From Mayfieldus profundus (GTDB lineage Bacteria; Actinomycetota; Thermoleophilia; Solirubrobacterales; 70-9): a stretch of 16,437 nucleotides of DNA. Each line of letters begins with the position of its first letter. The stretch's first letter is position 1. Positions 6,594 to 13,990 of this stretch are shown here, piece by piece. The notes beneath the pieces were generated by a model. The model searched no databases. It saw only the letters and a program-made list of their open reading frames with translations, and was not told the DNA's origin. The DNA lies in contig JBBPIM010000041.1 of NCBI GenBank assembly GCA_038040325.1, positions 1 through 16,437 of the forward strand, read 5' to 3'. Both the position numbers and the translations under genes were made by a program.

Positions 6594-7990
6594 CTGCAGC
6601 TCTTCTCGCTGTCGTGGCCGGGCCCGCCCCTGCACCTGTCGCGGCCCGGCCCACCCTTGAGCACGTCTCCTCCCCTACCTCCGACCAGCTTGTCCCTTCC
6701 CCCCTCGCCCAGCAGCCTGTCGCTTCCCGGCCCGCCCCTCAGCTTGTCCCTTCCCCGGCCGCCGCAGATGCCGTCGCCGCCGCCGAGGCCCCTGGCGAGA
6801 TCGTTGCCCGCCAGCAGCAGGAACCCGTCGGGGCCGGGCCCGCCGGCCAGCGCGTCTGGCCCGGCGGTGCCGATCCGGTTCACGAGCCTGCCCCCGCAGC
6901 GGGCCAGCTCGTAGGCGCCGATGTCGCAGGCTTCGCGCGGGGTGCCGCGCTGATCGGCCGGCGCGCAATCCACACCGCCCACATCGAGGGCGGGACTGCC
7001 GGAGAGCAGCCCCTCGGTGGGCGTCGGACCGCCGTTGTCGGCAAGCGGCCCAAGGAGCGGGTCGGCGCCGATCAGGTCGGCGGCGCTGCCGGTGTAGTCG
7101 CAGTTCGCGGTGCTGCCGACGATGTTGTGGCCGAGCGACGTCGGTCCACCGTTGCAATCGGGCGCGACGGTGCCCGCGGACGAACCGTCGCGGTTCGCCT
7201 GGACGATCGAGTTCTTCAGCGTCAGCACGTCGCCCGTGCCCACCACCGCCACGCCGCCGCCATCGCCGCCCGGGTTGCCGGCGGAATCGGAGTCCGCGAG
7301 GTTGCCGGTGATGGTGGCGTTGTTGAGGGCGCCGATCAGCCCGTTGGCCGACCGGGCGTAACCGCCGCCGCTGATCGCCGCCTGGTTGCCGACGATCGTC
7401 ACGTTGCGGATCAACACGTTGCCGACGCTGGCGATGCCCCCGCCGTAGGTGTCGGTGCGGTTCCCGGCGATGGTGCTGTCGCGCAGGGTCAGCGAAGTGG
7501 CCGAGGCGGTGAAGATGCCGCCGCCCGAGGCGGTGCCGCCGCCGGCGGAGCCGGCGTCGCCGCCCTGGATCGTGACCCGCTGGATCGTCACCGCCCCGGC
7601 GAGGAGGTGCAGCACGCGGTCGCCGCCGCCGGAGCCATCGATCACGGCGGGGAGCGCGTTGTCGTTGGAGATCGTCAGGTCTCCCGTCACGTCGAGGTCG
7701 CCCATCGCGTTGGCGTCTTCGGCTCCGGTTCGGGTGAGCTGGTAGGTGCCGGGCGCAAGCGAAATGGTGTCGGCGCCCGCTCCGGCGGGACAGCCACCGA
7801 CGGCGATGTCGGAGTTCGCGGCCTGCACCGCCTCACGAAGCGAGCAGCTGGCGCCGCCCTCGCCGAACTGGTCGACGGTGGTGTCGGGAGCGATGGTGGT
7901 GCCGGCGGCGGTGCCGGCGGCTGCTCCACCCAGCAGCGTGAGCCAGCCCAGGATCAGGGCGGTTGCGGGAGAAAAGCGCTTCGCGAGCAT
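6590..7990 (-). CDS. secreted CSLREA/parallel beta-helix protein with C-terminal RTX-like repeats
   Basis: The 466-aa product begins with a signal peptide (hydrophobic 9-30). A CSLREA motif follows (SCSLREAVQAAN, 48-59), typical of bacterial surface proteins of the choice-of-anchor/pectate-lyase-like group. Residues about 100-310 are rungs of a right-handed beta-helix (repeated LxIxNxTIxGN, as in SLTLRDSTIAGN, VLIRNVTIVGN and LNNATITGN). The helix closes with GSPALDVG...DQRGTPREACDIGAYE (331-361), the usual end of this family. Residues about 372-462 are glycine- and aspartate-rich nonapeptide-like repeats (GGxGxDxLxGG), as in calcium-binding RTX rolls. Several Cys residues could form disulfides. 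It probably binds or modifies a polysaccharide or surface. It is first in an overlapping three-gene unit. The ATG at 7990 has only a weak ribosome-binding site. Confidence 0.88.
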   Translation of the reverse strand: MLAKRFSPATALILGWLTLLGGAAAGTAAGTTIAPDTTVDQFGEGGASCSLREAVQAANSDIAVGGCPAGAGADTISLAPGTYQLTRTGAEDANAMGDLDVTGDLTISNDNALPAVIDGSGGGDRVLHLLAGAVTIQRVTIQGGDAGSAGGGTASGGGIFTASATSLTLRDSTIAGNRTDTYGGGIASVGNVLIRNVTIVGNQAAISGGGYARSANGLIGALNNATITGNLADSDSAGNPGGDGGGVAVVGTGDVLTLKNSIVQANRDGSSAGTVAPDCNGGPTSLGHNIVGSTANCDYTGSAADLIGADPLLGPLADNGGPTPTEGLLSGSPALDVGGVDCAPADQRGTPREACDIGAYELARCGGRLVNRIGTAGPDALAGGPGPDGFLLLAGNDLARGLGGGDGICGGRGRDKLRGGPGSDRLLGEGGRDKLVGGRGGDVLKGGPGRDRCRGGPGHDSEKSCR

Positions 7991-8019
7991 CGGCTGGCCA
8001 GCCTACTGAGGGCGATGGC

Positions 8020-8048
8020 TTGACTCCGGACACGAACTGTACGAACAT
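8020..8048 (+). promoter_or_regulatory. probable sigma-A-type promoter of imuB
   Basis: TTGACT (8020-8025) is a good -35. With a 17-bp spacer the -10 position reads GAACAT (8043-8048), a weak match that overlaps the SOS box. Transcription would then start near 8055-8057, at or beside the imuB ATG. This fits the absence of any Shine-Dalgarno sequence and suggests a leaderless mRNA. Confidence 0.5.
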
Positions 8049-8057
8049 ACGTTCGTA
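8040..8057. promoter_or_regulatory. LexA (SOS) box
   Basis: TACGAAC-ATAC-GTTCGTA is a palindrome with perfect 7-bp arms. It contains CGAAC-N4-GTTCG, the actinobacterial/Gram-positive LexA consensus. It covers the putative -10 and ends on the A of the imuB ATG, so bound LexA would block initiation directly. A third half-site-like ACGAAC lies at 8032-8037. The divergent gene starts 50 bp away at 7990 and could also be affected. Confidence 0.9.
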
Positions 8058-9298
8058 TGACGGTCGTCTGCGTGATGGTCCCCCGCTTCGCCCTCTCCTC
8101 AGCCGCGGGCGATCGCTCCGAGCTGCTGCGCCGCCCCGCAGCGCTGGCCCCGGAGCCCGGCGGCGTGCAGGTGATCGGCGAGGCCAGCGGGACCGCCGAG
8201 GCGCACGGCGTGCGGGCGGGGATCGGGCTCGGCGAGGCGCTCGCGCGCTGTCCGGAGCTGGTCCTGGTCCCCCCCGACCCCGAGCGGGCGGCGGAGCTGT
8301 GGGAGAAGGTGCTGCGAGAGCTGGAGGGGATCGGCGCCGAGGTCGAGTCGGAGCGCCCCGGGGAGGCCTTCTTCCGCGCCGACGGCCTGCGGGGGATGCA
8401 TGGCGGGCTGGGCGGGGTGATGGGCCACGCCCGTCGCGCGGTGGCGATGCCGGCCAGGGTCGCCGCCGCGCCCTCGCGCTTCGCGGCCTACGCTGCGGCG
8501 CGGGAGCGCGCGAAGCGCCGACGGGGCTCTCGCAGGAAGGTCGTGGTCCGTGACCGGGAGGTGCGCGCCTTCCTGCGGCCGCTGCCGATCTCGCTGGTCG
8601 GGCCACGGCTCGATCCGGAGGGGACGAGCGGGCACGAGCTGGTCGCGGTGCTCGAGCGGCTCGGGGTGAAGACTCTGGGCATGCTGGCGGAGCTGCCGGC
8701 CGGCGCGGTGGCGGACCGCTTCGGGGGGCTGGGACTGAGGGCAAGGAGGATGGCCCGGGGCGAAGACGAGCCGCTGCGGCCGCGAGACCGGCACGAGGCG
8801 CTTGTCGAGGTCGTCGAGCTGCCCGAGGCGGCCGCCGGCCTGCAGCTCGACCGGGCGCTGGCCCTGCTGGTGGACAGGCTGCTCGCCGATCCCGCCCGGC
8901 GCGGCCGGACGCTGCGGGCGCTGCGGCTCGGCGCCCGGCTTGCGGGTGGCGGCGGCTGGCGCTGCGAGGTGGCGTTGCGGCGGCCCAGCGCCTCGCCGGA
9001 GCTGCTGCGGGTGGCGCTGGCGCCGAAGCTGCTGGAGCTGCCGGGACCGGCCTCGGCGCTGGTGCTGGAGGCGACCGGGCTGGGCCCGGAGGCCAGCGAC
9101 CAGCTGGAGCTGGCCCGCCGCGAGAGTGAGCGGCGCCGCGAGCGGCTCGCCGAGGCGGTGCGGCAGGTGCGCGCCGCCGCAGGCCCCTCCGCGCTGCTGC
9201 GGGTGCTCGAGGTGGACCCGACATCGCGGGTGCCGGAGCGTCGGGCGATGCTGACGCCGTTCCCAGAGGGGGCGGCCTCCGAGCGGCCGCGGCGATGA
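8057..9298 (+). CDS. imuB: ImuB, catalytically inactive Y-family polymerase-like mutasome protein
   Basis: ImuB links the error-prone polymerase DnaE2 to the sliding clamp during damage-induced mutagenesis. The 413-aa product has a Y-family layout. The palm-like N-terminus VVCVMVPRFAL (3-13) takes the place of the catalytic Asp strand, and ERPGEAFFRADG (99-110) replaces the usual SxDEAFLD motif. Both acidic metal-binding positions are therefore gone, as in known ImuB proteins. A helix-hairpin-helix thumb follows (ELVAVLERLGVKTLGMLAEL, about 194-213), then a little-finger-like region (about 245-345). QLEL at 349-352 is a candidate clamp-binding motif. VPERRAMLTPF near the end is typical of the family. 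The protein is shorter than mycobacterial ImuB. The ATG at 8057 has no ribosome-binding site and is probably leaderless under LexA control. The 3' end overlaps the next gene (ATGA). Confidence 0.88.
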   Translation: MTVVCVMVPRFALSSAAGDRSELLRRPAALAPEPGGVQVIGEASGTAEAHGVRAGIGLGEALARCPELVLVPPDPERAAELWEKVLRELEGIGAEVESERPGEAFFRADGLRGMHGGLGGVMGHARRAVAMPARVAAAPSRFAAYAAARERAKRRRGSRRKVVVRDREVRAFLRPLPISLVGPRLDPEGTSGHELVAVLERLGVKTLGMLAELPAGAVADRFGGLGLRARRMARGEDEPLRPRDRHEALVEVVELPEAAAGLQLDRALALLVDRLLADPARRGRTLRALRLGARLAGGGGWRCEVALRRPSASPELLRVALAPKLLELPGPASALVLEATGLGPEASDQLELARRESERRRERLAEAVRQVRAAAGPSALLRVLEVDPTSRVPERRAMLTPFPEGAASERPRR

Positions 9299-9552
9299 AC
9301 CCTCCCCCGCGCCGGCTCTACGTCCCACGCCCGGCAAAGGTCGAGGCCGGAGACGACGGCGTGCCGGTCGCGGTCGGGTCGGTGGCGGTCGAGGCGGTGC
9401 GCGAGGAGTGGCTGGTCGAGGACCGCTGGTGGACCCCGCGGCCGCTGCGCCGCCGCTACTTCGAGCTGGTGCTCGCCGACGGGCGAGACGTGGTCATCTT
9501 CATGACCAAGGGAGCCGACTCCCTCCCTCGCTGGTACGTACAACGAGCCTGA
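9295..9552 (+). CDS. small DUF6504-like protein of the imuB-dnaE2 cassette
   Basis: This 85-aa protein lies between imuB and dnaE2 with ATGA overlap on one side and TGATG on the other, so all three are probably translated in a coupled way. The core EEWLVEDRWWTPRPLRRRYF (38 onward), then ELVLADGRDVVIF and a terminal RWYVQRA (79-85), match my recollection of DUF6504. That family consists of short beta-rich proteins found next to translesion polymerase genes in actinobacteria. The family name is from memory and should be confirmed with a profile. No function is established; the position suggests an accessory role in the mutasome. Confidence 0.75.
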   Translation: MNPPPRRLYVPRPAKVEAGDDGVPVAVGSVAVEAVREEWLVEDRWWTPRPLRRRYFELVLADGRDVVIFMTKGADSLPRWYVQRA

Positions 9553-12500
9553 TGCCCGGCTCGGTTCCCTACATCGAGCTCCACTGCCACTCCGCCTACT
9601 CGTTCCTGGACGGGGCCTCGGATCCGTATGAACTCGCGGCCGCGGCGGCAACTCTCGAATATCCAGCGCTGGCGCTCACCGACCACGACGGGCTCTGGGG
9701 CTCGATGGAGTTCGCGCACGCCTGCAAGGGGTTCGGGGTGCGCCCCATTACCGGCGCAGAGGTGACGGTGACCGAGGGCGGCGCGGCGTTTCATCTCACT
9801 CTGCTGGTCGAAACACCCGCCGGATACCGGAACCTCTGCAGGCTCCTCACCGAGGCCCACAAGCACACCCGGGACAACTCCCAGCGAACGGCCGGGCAGC
9901 CGTCGGTGGCACTGGAAGAGGTTGAGCGCCTCTCCAAAGGACTGGTGTGCCTTTCGGGATGCGCACGTGAAGGGGCGTTGGCCAAGCATTGGCAGCGGAA
10001 CCCTGCCGCCGCCGAGCTACTCGGACGTCGGCTCCTGGCTGCGTTCGGGCCGGACCGATTCCGGGTCGAGCTGCAGCGGCCCTACTGGCGCCACGACCGG
10101 GCGCGCAACCGCTGGCTCGCCACCCTGGCGGAGCGGTTGGGCGTGCCCTGTGTGGCGACGGGGGACGTCCACTGCCACGACCGCTCCCGCGCGCGGCTGC
10201 AGGACGCTTTCGTGGCGGTGCGGCTGGGCACGACGCTGGAGGCCACCGAGCCGCAGCGGCGGGGCAACTCGGCCTCGGTGCTCGCCTCCCCCGCCTCGAT
10301 GGCTGCCCGCTTCGGTGAGCACCCCGAGGCGGTGGCGGAGAGCGTGCGGCTGGCCGAGCGGCTGCGCTTCGACCTCACGCGCGAGCTGGGCTACCGCTAC
10401 CCGGGGGCGGAGGATCCCGAGGCCGACGGGCGGCTGGCCGAGATCTGCCGCGGGCTGCTCGACCGGCGCTATGAGGGGCGGGCCAATTACCGCGAGGCAC
10501 TGCGGCGGCTCGAGGAGGAGCTGCGGATCATCCGCTCGCTGCGGCTCTCGGGGTTCTTCCTGCTGCACCGCGACATGCTGGATCTGGCGCGCGAGGTGGC
10601 GGCTGAGGTGCGCGGCCCCGAGTCGGCGCGGGCGGTGCTGCCGCCGGGGCGCGGGCGCGGGTCCAGCGTCAGCTCGATCGTCTGCTATCTGACCGGCCTC
10701 TCGCATGTGGATCCGGTCGAGGCGGGGCTGTTCCCAGGGCGCTTCCTCAACGAGGAGATCAGCGCCGTGCCGGACATCGACCTCGACTTTCCTCGCGACA
10801 TTCGCGAGAAGCTGATCCCGCGGGTGCACGAGCGCTACGGGGAGGAGCACTCGGCGCTGGTGGCCGCGTTCCCGACCTATCGCCCGCGGGGGGCGGTGCG
10901 TGACCTCGGCAAGGCGCTGGGGCTGCCGCCGGGGGAGATCGAGCGCGTGGCGCGGATGGCCGACGTGCACGGCGGGGCTCGGTCGCTGGAGCGGGACGTG
11001 ACGGCGGCGATCGGCGAGCGGCGGGCCGCATCGGTGCGCTGGCGGCGGCTGGTCGAGCTGGGACAGGAGGCGCTGGGGCTGCCCCGGCATGCATCCCAGC
11101 ATCCGGGCGGGATGGTGCTCTCGACCCAGCCGCTGGTGGAGATCTGCCCGGTCGTGCCGGCGGCGATGGAGGGGCGCCAGATCGCGCAGTGGGACAAGGA
11201 CTCCTGCGCGGATGCCGGCTTTCTGAAGATCGACCTGCTGGGGCTGGGGATGCTGTCGGCGGTGGAGCGCTGCGTGGAGGAGATCGGGCGGGCGCGGGGC
11301 GAGCGGCTCGACCTCTCGCGGATCCCGCTGGACGACGAGGAGACCTACGAGTCGATCCGGCGCGCGGAGACGACGGGAGTGTTCCAGATCGAGAGCCGGG
11401 CGCAGATGCAGATGCTGCCGCGCACCCTTCCGCAGAACCTGGAGGACCTGACGGTTCAGGTGGCGCTGGTGCGGCCGGGGCCGATCCAGGGGGGCGCCAT
11501 TCATCCCTACATCGAGCGGCGCCGGCTGCTGCGCGAAGTGCCGGGATACGAGGTGCCCTACGACCATCCTTCGCTGGAGCCGGTGCTGGAGGAGACGCTG
11601 GGGGCGATCGTGTTCCAGGAGCAGGTGCTGGAGGTTGCAATGGCGCTGGCCGGGTTCGGGGCCGGTGAGGCGGAGGGGCTGCGGCGGGCGATGAGCCGCA
11701 AGCGGTCCGAGGCGGCGATCCAGGCCCACCACGAGCGCTTCGTGGCAGGGGCCGTGGCGAGGGGCGCATCGGTGGAAGTGGCGGAGCGGATCTTCCGTCA
11801 GATCCAGGGGTTTTCCGGGTTCGGCTTTCCCAAGGCGCACTCCGCCGCGTTCGCGCTGCTGGCCTACCAGTCGGCCTGGCTGCGGATCCACTACGGGCCG
11901 GAGTTCCTCTGCTCGCTGCTCAACGAGCAGCCAATGGGCTTCTACCCGCCCGACGCGCTGGTGCACGAGGCGCAAAGAAGGGGAATCGAGGTGAAGGGCC
12001 CGGACGTGAACGAGAGCAATGTGGAGTGCTCGGTCGAGCTCGCTACTCGCTACTCGCTACTCGGGAGTTCACGCTCCAGGAGCGAGGAGCGAGGAGCGAG
12101 GAGCGAATTTGCTGTCCGCATCGGCCTGGGCTACGTCAGCGGCGTGGTGGAAGACGAGATGCGAGCCCTTGTGGCCGAGCGCGAGCGCGGCGGGGCGTAT
12201 CGGGGGATCGGCGAGCTGGCCTCGCGCTCGGGTGCCGGACGTGCCGGGCTGGAGCGGCTGGCCTGGGCGGGCGGGCTGGACGCGGTGGCGACGCCAGATG
12301 AGCGGCGCGAGGCGCTGTGGCGGTTGGGGACCGCCGGTGAGGGGCGTTCGCTGCCGGCCGGGACGCAGCTCTCGCTGCCGCTGGAGCCGCCACGGGCGCC
12401 GGAGCTGCCGCGGCTGGGGCGCTGGGAGCGGATGCTGGCCGACTACCGCTCGACCGGGATGACGCTGGGCGACCATCCGATGGCGCTGCTGCGCGACGAG

Positions 12501-12956
12501 CTCGGGCCCGAGGTTGCGCTCAGCGCCGACCTGGAGCGGATCCGCGACGGTTCGAGGGTCGAGGTGGCGGGGCTGGTGGTGGCGCGCCAGCGGCCGGCGA
12601 CGGCGAAGGGCGTGGTGTTCATGCTGCTCGAGGACGAGCGCGGAACGATCAACCTGGTGGTGCCTCCCCCGGTCTTCGAGAGTTATCGCGGGGTCGTGCG
12701 CACTGCTCCGCTGGTGCGGGCGGTCGGGCGGCTGGAGCGGCGCCAGGGGGCGATCAACGTGGTGGTGTCCGAGGTGCGCGCGCTGGAGCGGCCCGACCTG
12801 CCACTGGCCGAGGTGCGCGAGATCGAGCCGCCCCCGGGCCGCGAGACTGGGCGGCCGGTGCCTGGCGAGGTCACCGAGGAGTGGTGGGAGTCAGGCGTGG
12901 CGGGGCTGCGCGCGGTTGCGCCGGCCGCGCACAGCTTCGGGAGGCGGGGGCGGTGA
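9552..12956 (+). CDS. dnaE2: error-prone DNA polymerase DnaE2
   Basis: This is a 1134-aa C-family polymerase used for SOS-induced translesion synthesis with ImuB. The PHP domain opens with YIELHCHSAYSFLDG (H11, H13) and has LTDHDG (43-47). The palm has PDIDLDF (D408, D410) and FLKIDLLGLG (D561), the three catalytic aspartates of the family. Fingers and helix-hairpin-helix regions follow. QLSLPL at 939-944 is a strong candidate clamp-binding motif. The OB domain lies at about 1004-1080 (VEVAGLVVARQRP...GVVFMLLEDERG). The start at 9552 overlaps the preceding stop (TGATG) and puts the PHP motif at the usual distance from the N-terminus; the longer frame from 9408 is antiphase to the DUF6504-like gene. 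Residues 830-852 are an unusual insertion encoded by heptamer repeats. Part of the PHP-coding region (for example 9901-9960, 40% A+T) is less GC-rich than later parts (10381-10440, 20%). Confidence 0.95.
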   Translation: MPGSVPYIELHCHSAYSFLDGASDPYELAAAAATLEYPALALTDHDGLWGSMEFAHACKGFGVRPITGAEVTVTEGGAAFHLTLLVETPAGYRNLCRLLTEAHKHTRDNSQRTAGQPSVALEEVERLSKGLVCLSGCAREGALAKHWQRNPAAAELLGRRLLAAFGPDRFRVELQRPYWRHDRARNRWLATLAERLGVPCVATGDVHCHDRSRARLQDAFVAVRLGTTLEATEPQRRGNSASVLASPASMAARFGEHPEAVAESVRLAERLRFDLTRELGYRYPGAEDPEADGRLAEICRGLLDRRYEGRANYREALRRLEEELRIIRSLRLSGFFLLHRDMLDLAREVAAEVRGPESARAVLPPGRGRGSSVSSIVCYLTGLSHVDPVEAGLFPGRFLNEEISAVPDIDLDFPRDIREKLIPRVHERYGEEHSALVAAFPTYRPRGAVRDLGKALGLPPGEIERVARMADVHGGARSLERDVTAAIGERRAASVRWRRLVELGQEALGLPRHASQHPGGMVLSTQPLVEICPVVPAAMEGRQIAQWDKDSCADAGFLKIDLLGLGMLSAVERCVEEIGRARGERLDLSRIPLDDEETYESIRRAETTGVFQIESRAQMQMLPRTLPQNLEDLTVQVALVRPGPIQGGAIHPYIERRRLLREVPGYEVPYDHPSLEPVLEETLGAIVFQEQVLEVAMALAGFGAGEAEGLRRAMSRKRSEAAIQAHHERFVAGAVARGASVEVAERIFRQIQGFSGFGFPKAHSAAFALLAYQSAWLRIHYGPEFLCSLLNEQPMGFYPPDALVHEAQRRGIEVKGPDVNESNVECSVELATRYSLLGSSRSRSEERGARSEFAVRIGLGYVSGVVEDEMRALVAERERGGAYRGIGELASRSGAGRAGLERLAWAGGLDAVATPDERREALWRLGTAGEGRSLPAGTQLSLPLEPPRAPELPRLGRWERMLADYRSTGMTLGDHPMALLRDELGPEVALSADLERIRDGSRVEVAGLVVARQRPATAKGVVFMLLEDERGTINLVVPPPVFESYRGVVRTAPLVRAVGRLERRQGAINVVVSEVRALERPDLPLAEVREIEPPPGRETGRPVPGEVTEEWWESGVAGLRAVAPAAHSFGRRGR
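12040..12106. repeat. palindromic heptamer-repeat element inserted in-frame in dnaE2
   Basis: Three tandem copies of TCGCTAC (12040-12060) face four tandem copies of GGAGCGA (12079-12106). The two heptamers are reverse complements at six of seven positions. Together they can form a stem of about 21 bp with three A-G mismatches. A perfect inner stem, GGAG (12064-12067) with CTCC (12074-12077), closes on the loop TTCACG. The element encodes about 23 residues (ATRYSLLGSSRSRSEERGAR and neighbours) between VECSVE and AVRIGLGYV, where related polymerases normally have only a short turn. The reading frame is kept. Confidence 0.75.
12927..12953 (+). repeat. 27-bp direct repeat, copy 1 (3' end of dnaE2)
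   Basis: GCGCACAGCTTCGGG, two variable bases (AG), then GCGGGGGCGG. It encodes the final AHSFGRRGR of DnaE2 and matches copy 2 at 25 of 27 positions. Confidence 0.75.
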
Positions 12957-13000
12957 GAACCGGAATCCTTGAAAATCTCCCGTCGGTGGCCTCGGAAAGC

Positions 13001-13990
13001 ATGCCTGCCGTCATCTGCCTGACGCCGATTCACAACGAGCAGTGGATCCTCGACGCGTTCCTCCGCTCGGCCACTCGCTGGGCCGATCACGTGATCATCG
13101 CCGACCAGGGATCAACGGACCGCTCACGGGCCATCGCCTCCGGATTCGAGAGCGCGGCTCTGATCGAGAACCCCGGCTCGGAGTACAACGAGGCTTTCCG
13201 CCAGCGAATCCTGATCGAAGAGGCTCGTCGAATCCCCGGCAAACGTCTGCTCTTCGCCCTCGATGCTGACGAGATGTTGAGCCACAACTGGTATCGCTCC
13301 GCCGACTGGCAGAGGGCGCTGAGCGCGCCCCCAGGGACCGTGATCTGGGCTCAAAGGGTGAACCTCTATCCAGGCTTGCGCGAGTGCTGGTTCGAGAGCG
13401 GCCTGCACCCTCTCGCCTACGTGGACGACGGCGCCGAGCATGCCGGACCGCCCATCCACAGTGTCCGCCTTCCGATCGGGGACGGGTCCCAGGGATTGCG
13501 CCTGGAGCAGACGGTTCTCCTGCACTTCCAGTACATCGGCTGGGAGGAGATGAAGGCGAAGCAGCGTTGGTACCAATGCTGGGAGCTCTTGAACACTCCC
13601 GAGCTTCGGCCGATCGAGACCTACCGCCGCTACCACCACATGGATGCGATTCCGGCGCATGCGCGGCAACCGGTCCCGGACGAGTGGATCGATCCCGCCC
13701 AGCTCGAGCAGCTGCGGGGCCTCCGGCCCGGTCGGCGTGCCTACTGGGACTCGCAAGTGCTTGGGCTCTTGGACCTGCATGGAGCGGCGCGCTTTCGGCG
13801 CCTCGAGATCTGGGACACCGATTGGGTCCAGCTGGCACGGGGAGCCGGGCTTTCCAGCCCCGAGCGCTTCGCCGATCCCCGCGACAGGCTCACCAGGCGA
13901 GTCCATTCCTGGCTCGCGCGAACCCAAAGACCGAAGCGGCGTCTCCCGACCAGGGTCACCGAGCGCCTCCTGGGGACTGTGGGGTGGTGA
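13001..13990 (+). CDS. family 2 glycosyltransferase
   Basis: The 329-aa product has a GT-A fold start (VICLTPIHNEQWILDAF, 4-20), the nucleotide-binding ADQGSTDRSR (34-43) and the metal-binding ALDADEM (86-92, with D88 and D90). These are hallmarks of GT2 enzymes that move a sugar from a nucleotide donor. The later part has many aromatic residues (LLHFQYIGWEEMKAKQRWYQ), as in family members acting on cell-surface glycans. The acceptor is unknown. There are no membrane segments. The ATG at 13001 (GGAAAGC upstream) starts exactly where the fold begins. A GTG at 12953 overlapping the dnaE2 stop (GTGA), with GGGAGG upstream, is a real alternative that adds 16 residues. Base composition is lower in GC than dnaE2 (37-38% A+T in the 60-base stretches at 13141 and 13261), and direct repeats flank it. 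Recent insertion behind the SOS cassette is likely. Confidence 0.87.
   Translation: MPAVICLTPIHNEQWILDAFLRSATRWADHVIIADQGSTDRSRAIASGFESAALIENPGSEYNEAFRQRILIEEARRIPGKRLLFALDADEMLSHNWYRSADWQRALSAPPGTVIWAQRVNLYPGLRECWFESGLHPLAYVDDGAEHAGPPIHSVRLPIGDGSQGLRLEQTVLLHFQYIGWEEMKAKQRWYQCWELLNTPELRPIETYRRYHHMDAIPAHARQPVPDEWIDPAQLEQLRGLRPGRRAYWDSQVLGLLDLHGAARFRRLEIWDTDWVQLARGAGLSSPERFADPRDRLTRRVHSWLARTQRPKRRLPTRVTERLLGTVGW

Noticed and set aside
6600..6880. Tandem DNA repeat in a Pro/Ser-rich plus-strand reading
   Set aside because: The periodicity is explained by glycine/aspartate-rich RTX-like nonapeptides encoded on the minus strand.
6371..8023. 550-codon open frame on the plus strand
   Set aside because: It is antisense to the CSLREA/RTX gene, whose signal peptide, motifs and repeats are clear. 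The translation is Arg/Gly/Ala-rich with no domain.
9408..9551. N-terminal extension of dnaE2 from an ATG at 9408
   Set aside because: It is out of phase with the 85-aa gene that occupies this stretch. The PHP motif begins right after the ATG at 9552, and the extra residues are Arg/Ala filler.
10017..11975. 652-codon open frame on the minus strand
   Set aside because: It lies fully inside dnaE2. Long antisense frames are expected at this GC content, and the product is compositionally biased.
12040..12106. Possible CRISPR or minisatellite array
   Set aside because: The units are only 7 bp, have no spacers and change into their approximate reverse complement halfway, so this is a palindromic repeat.
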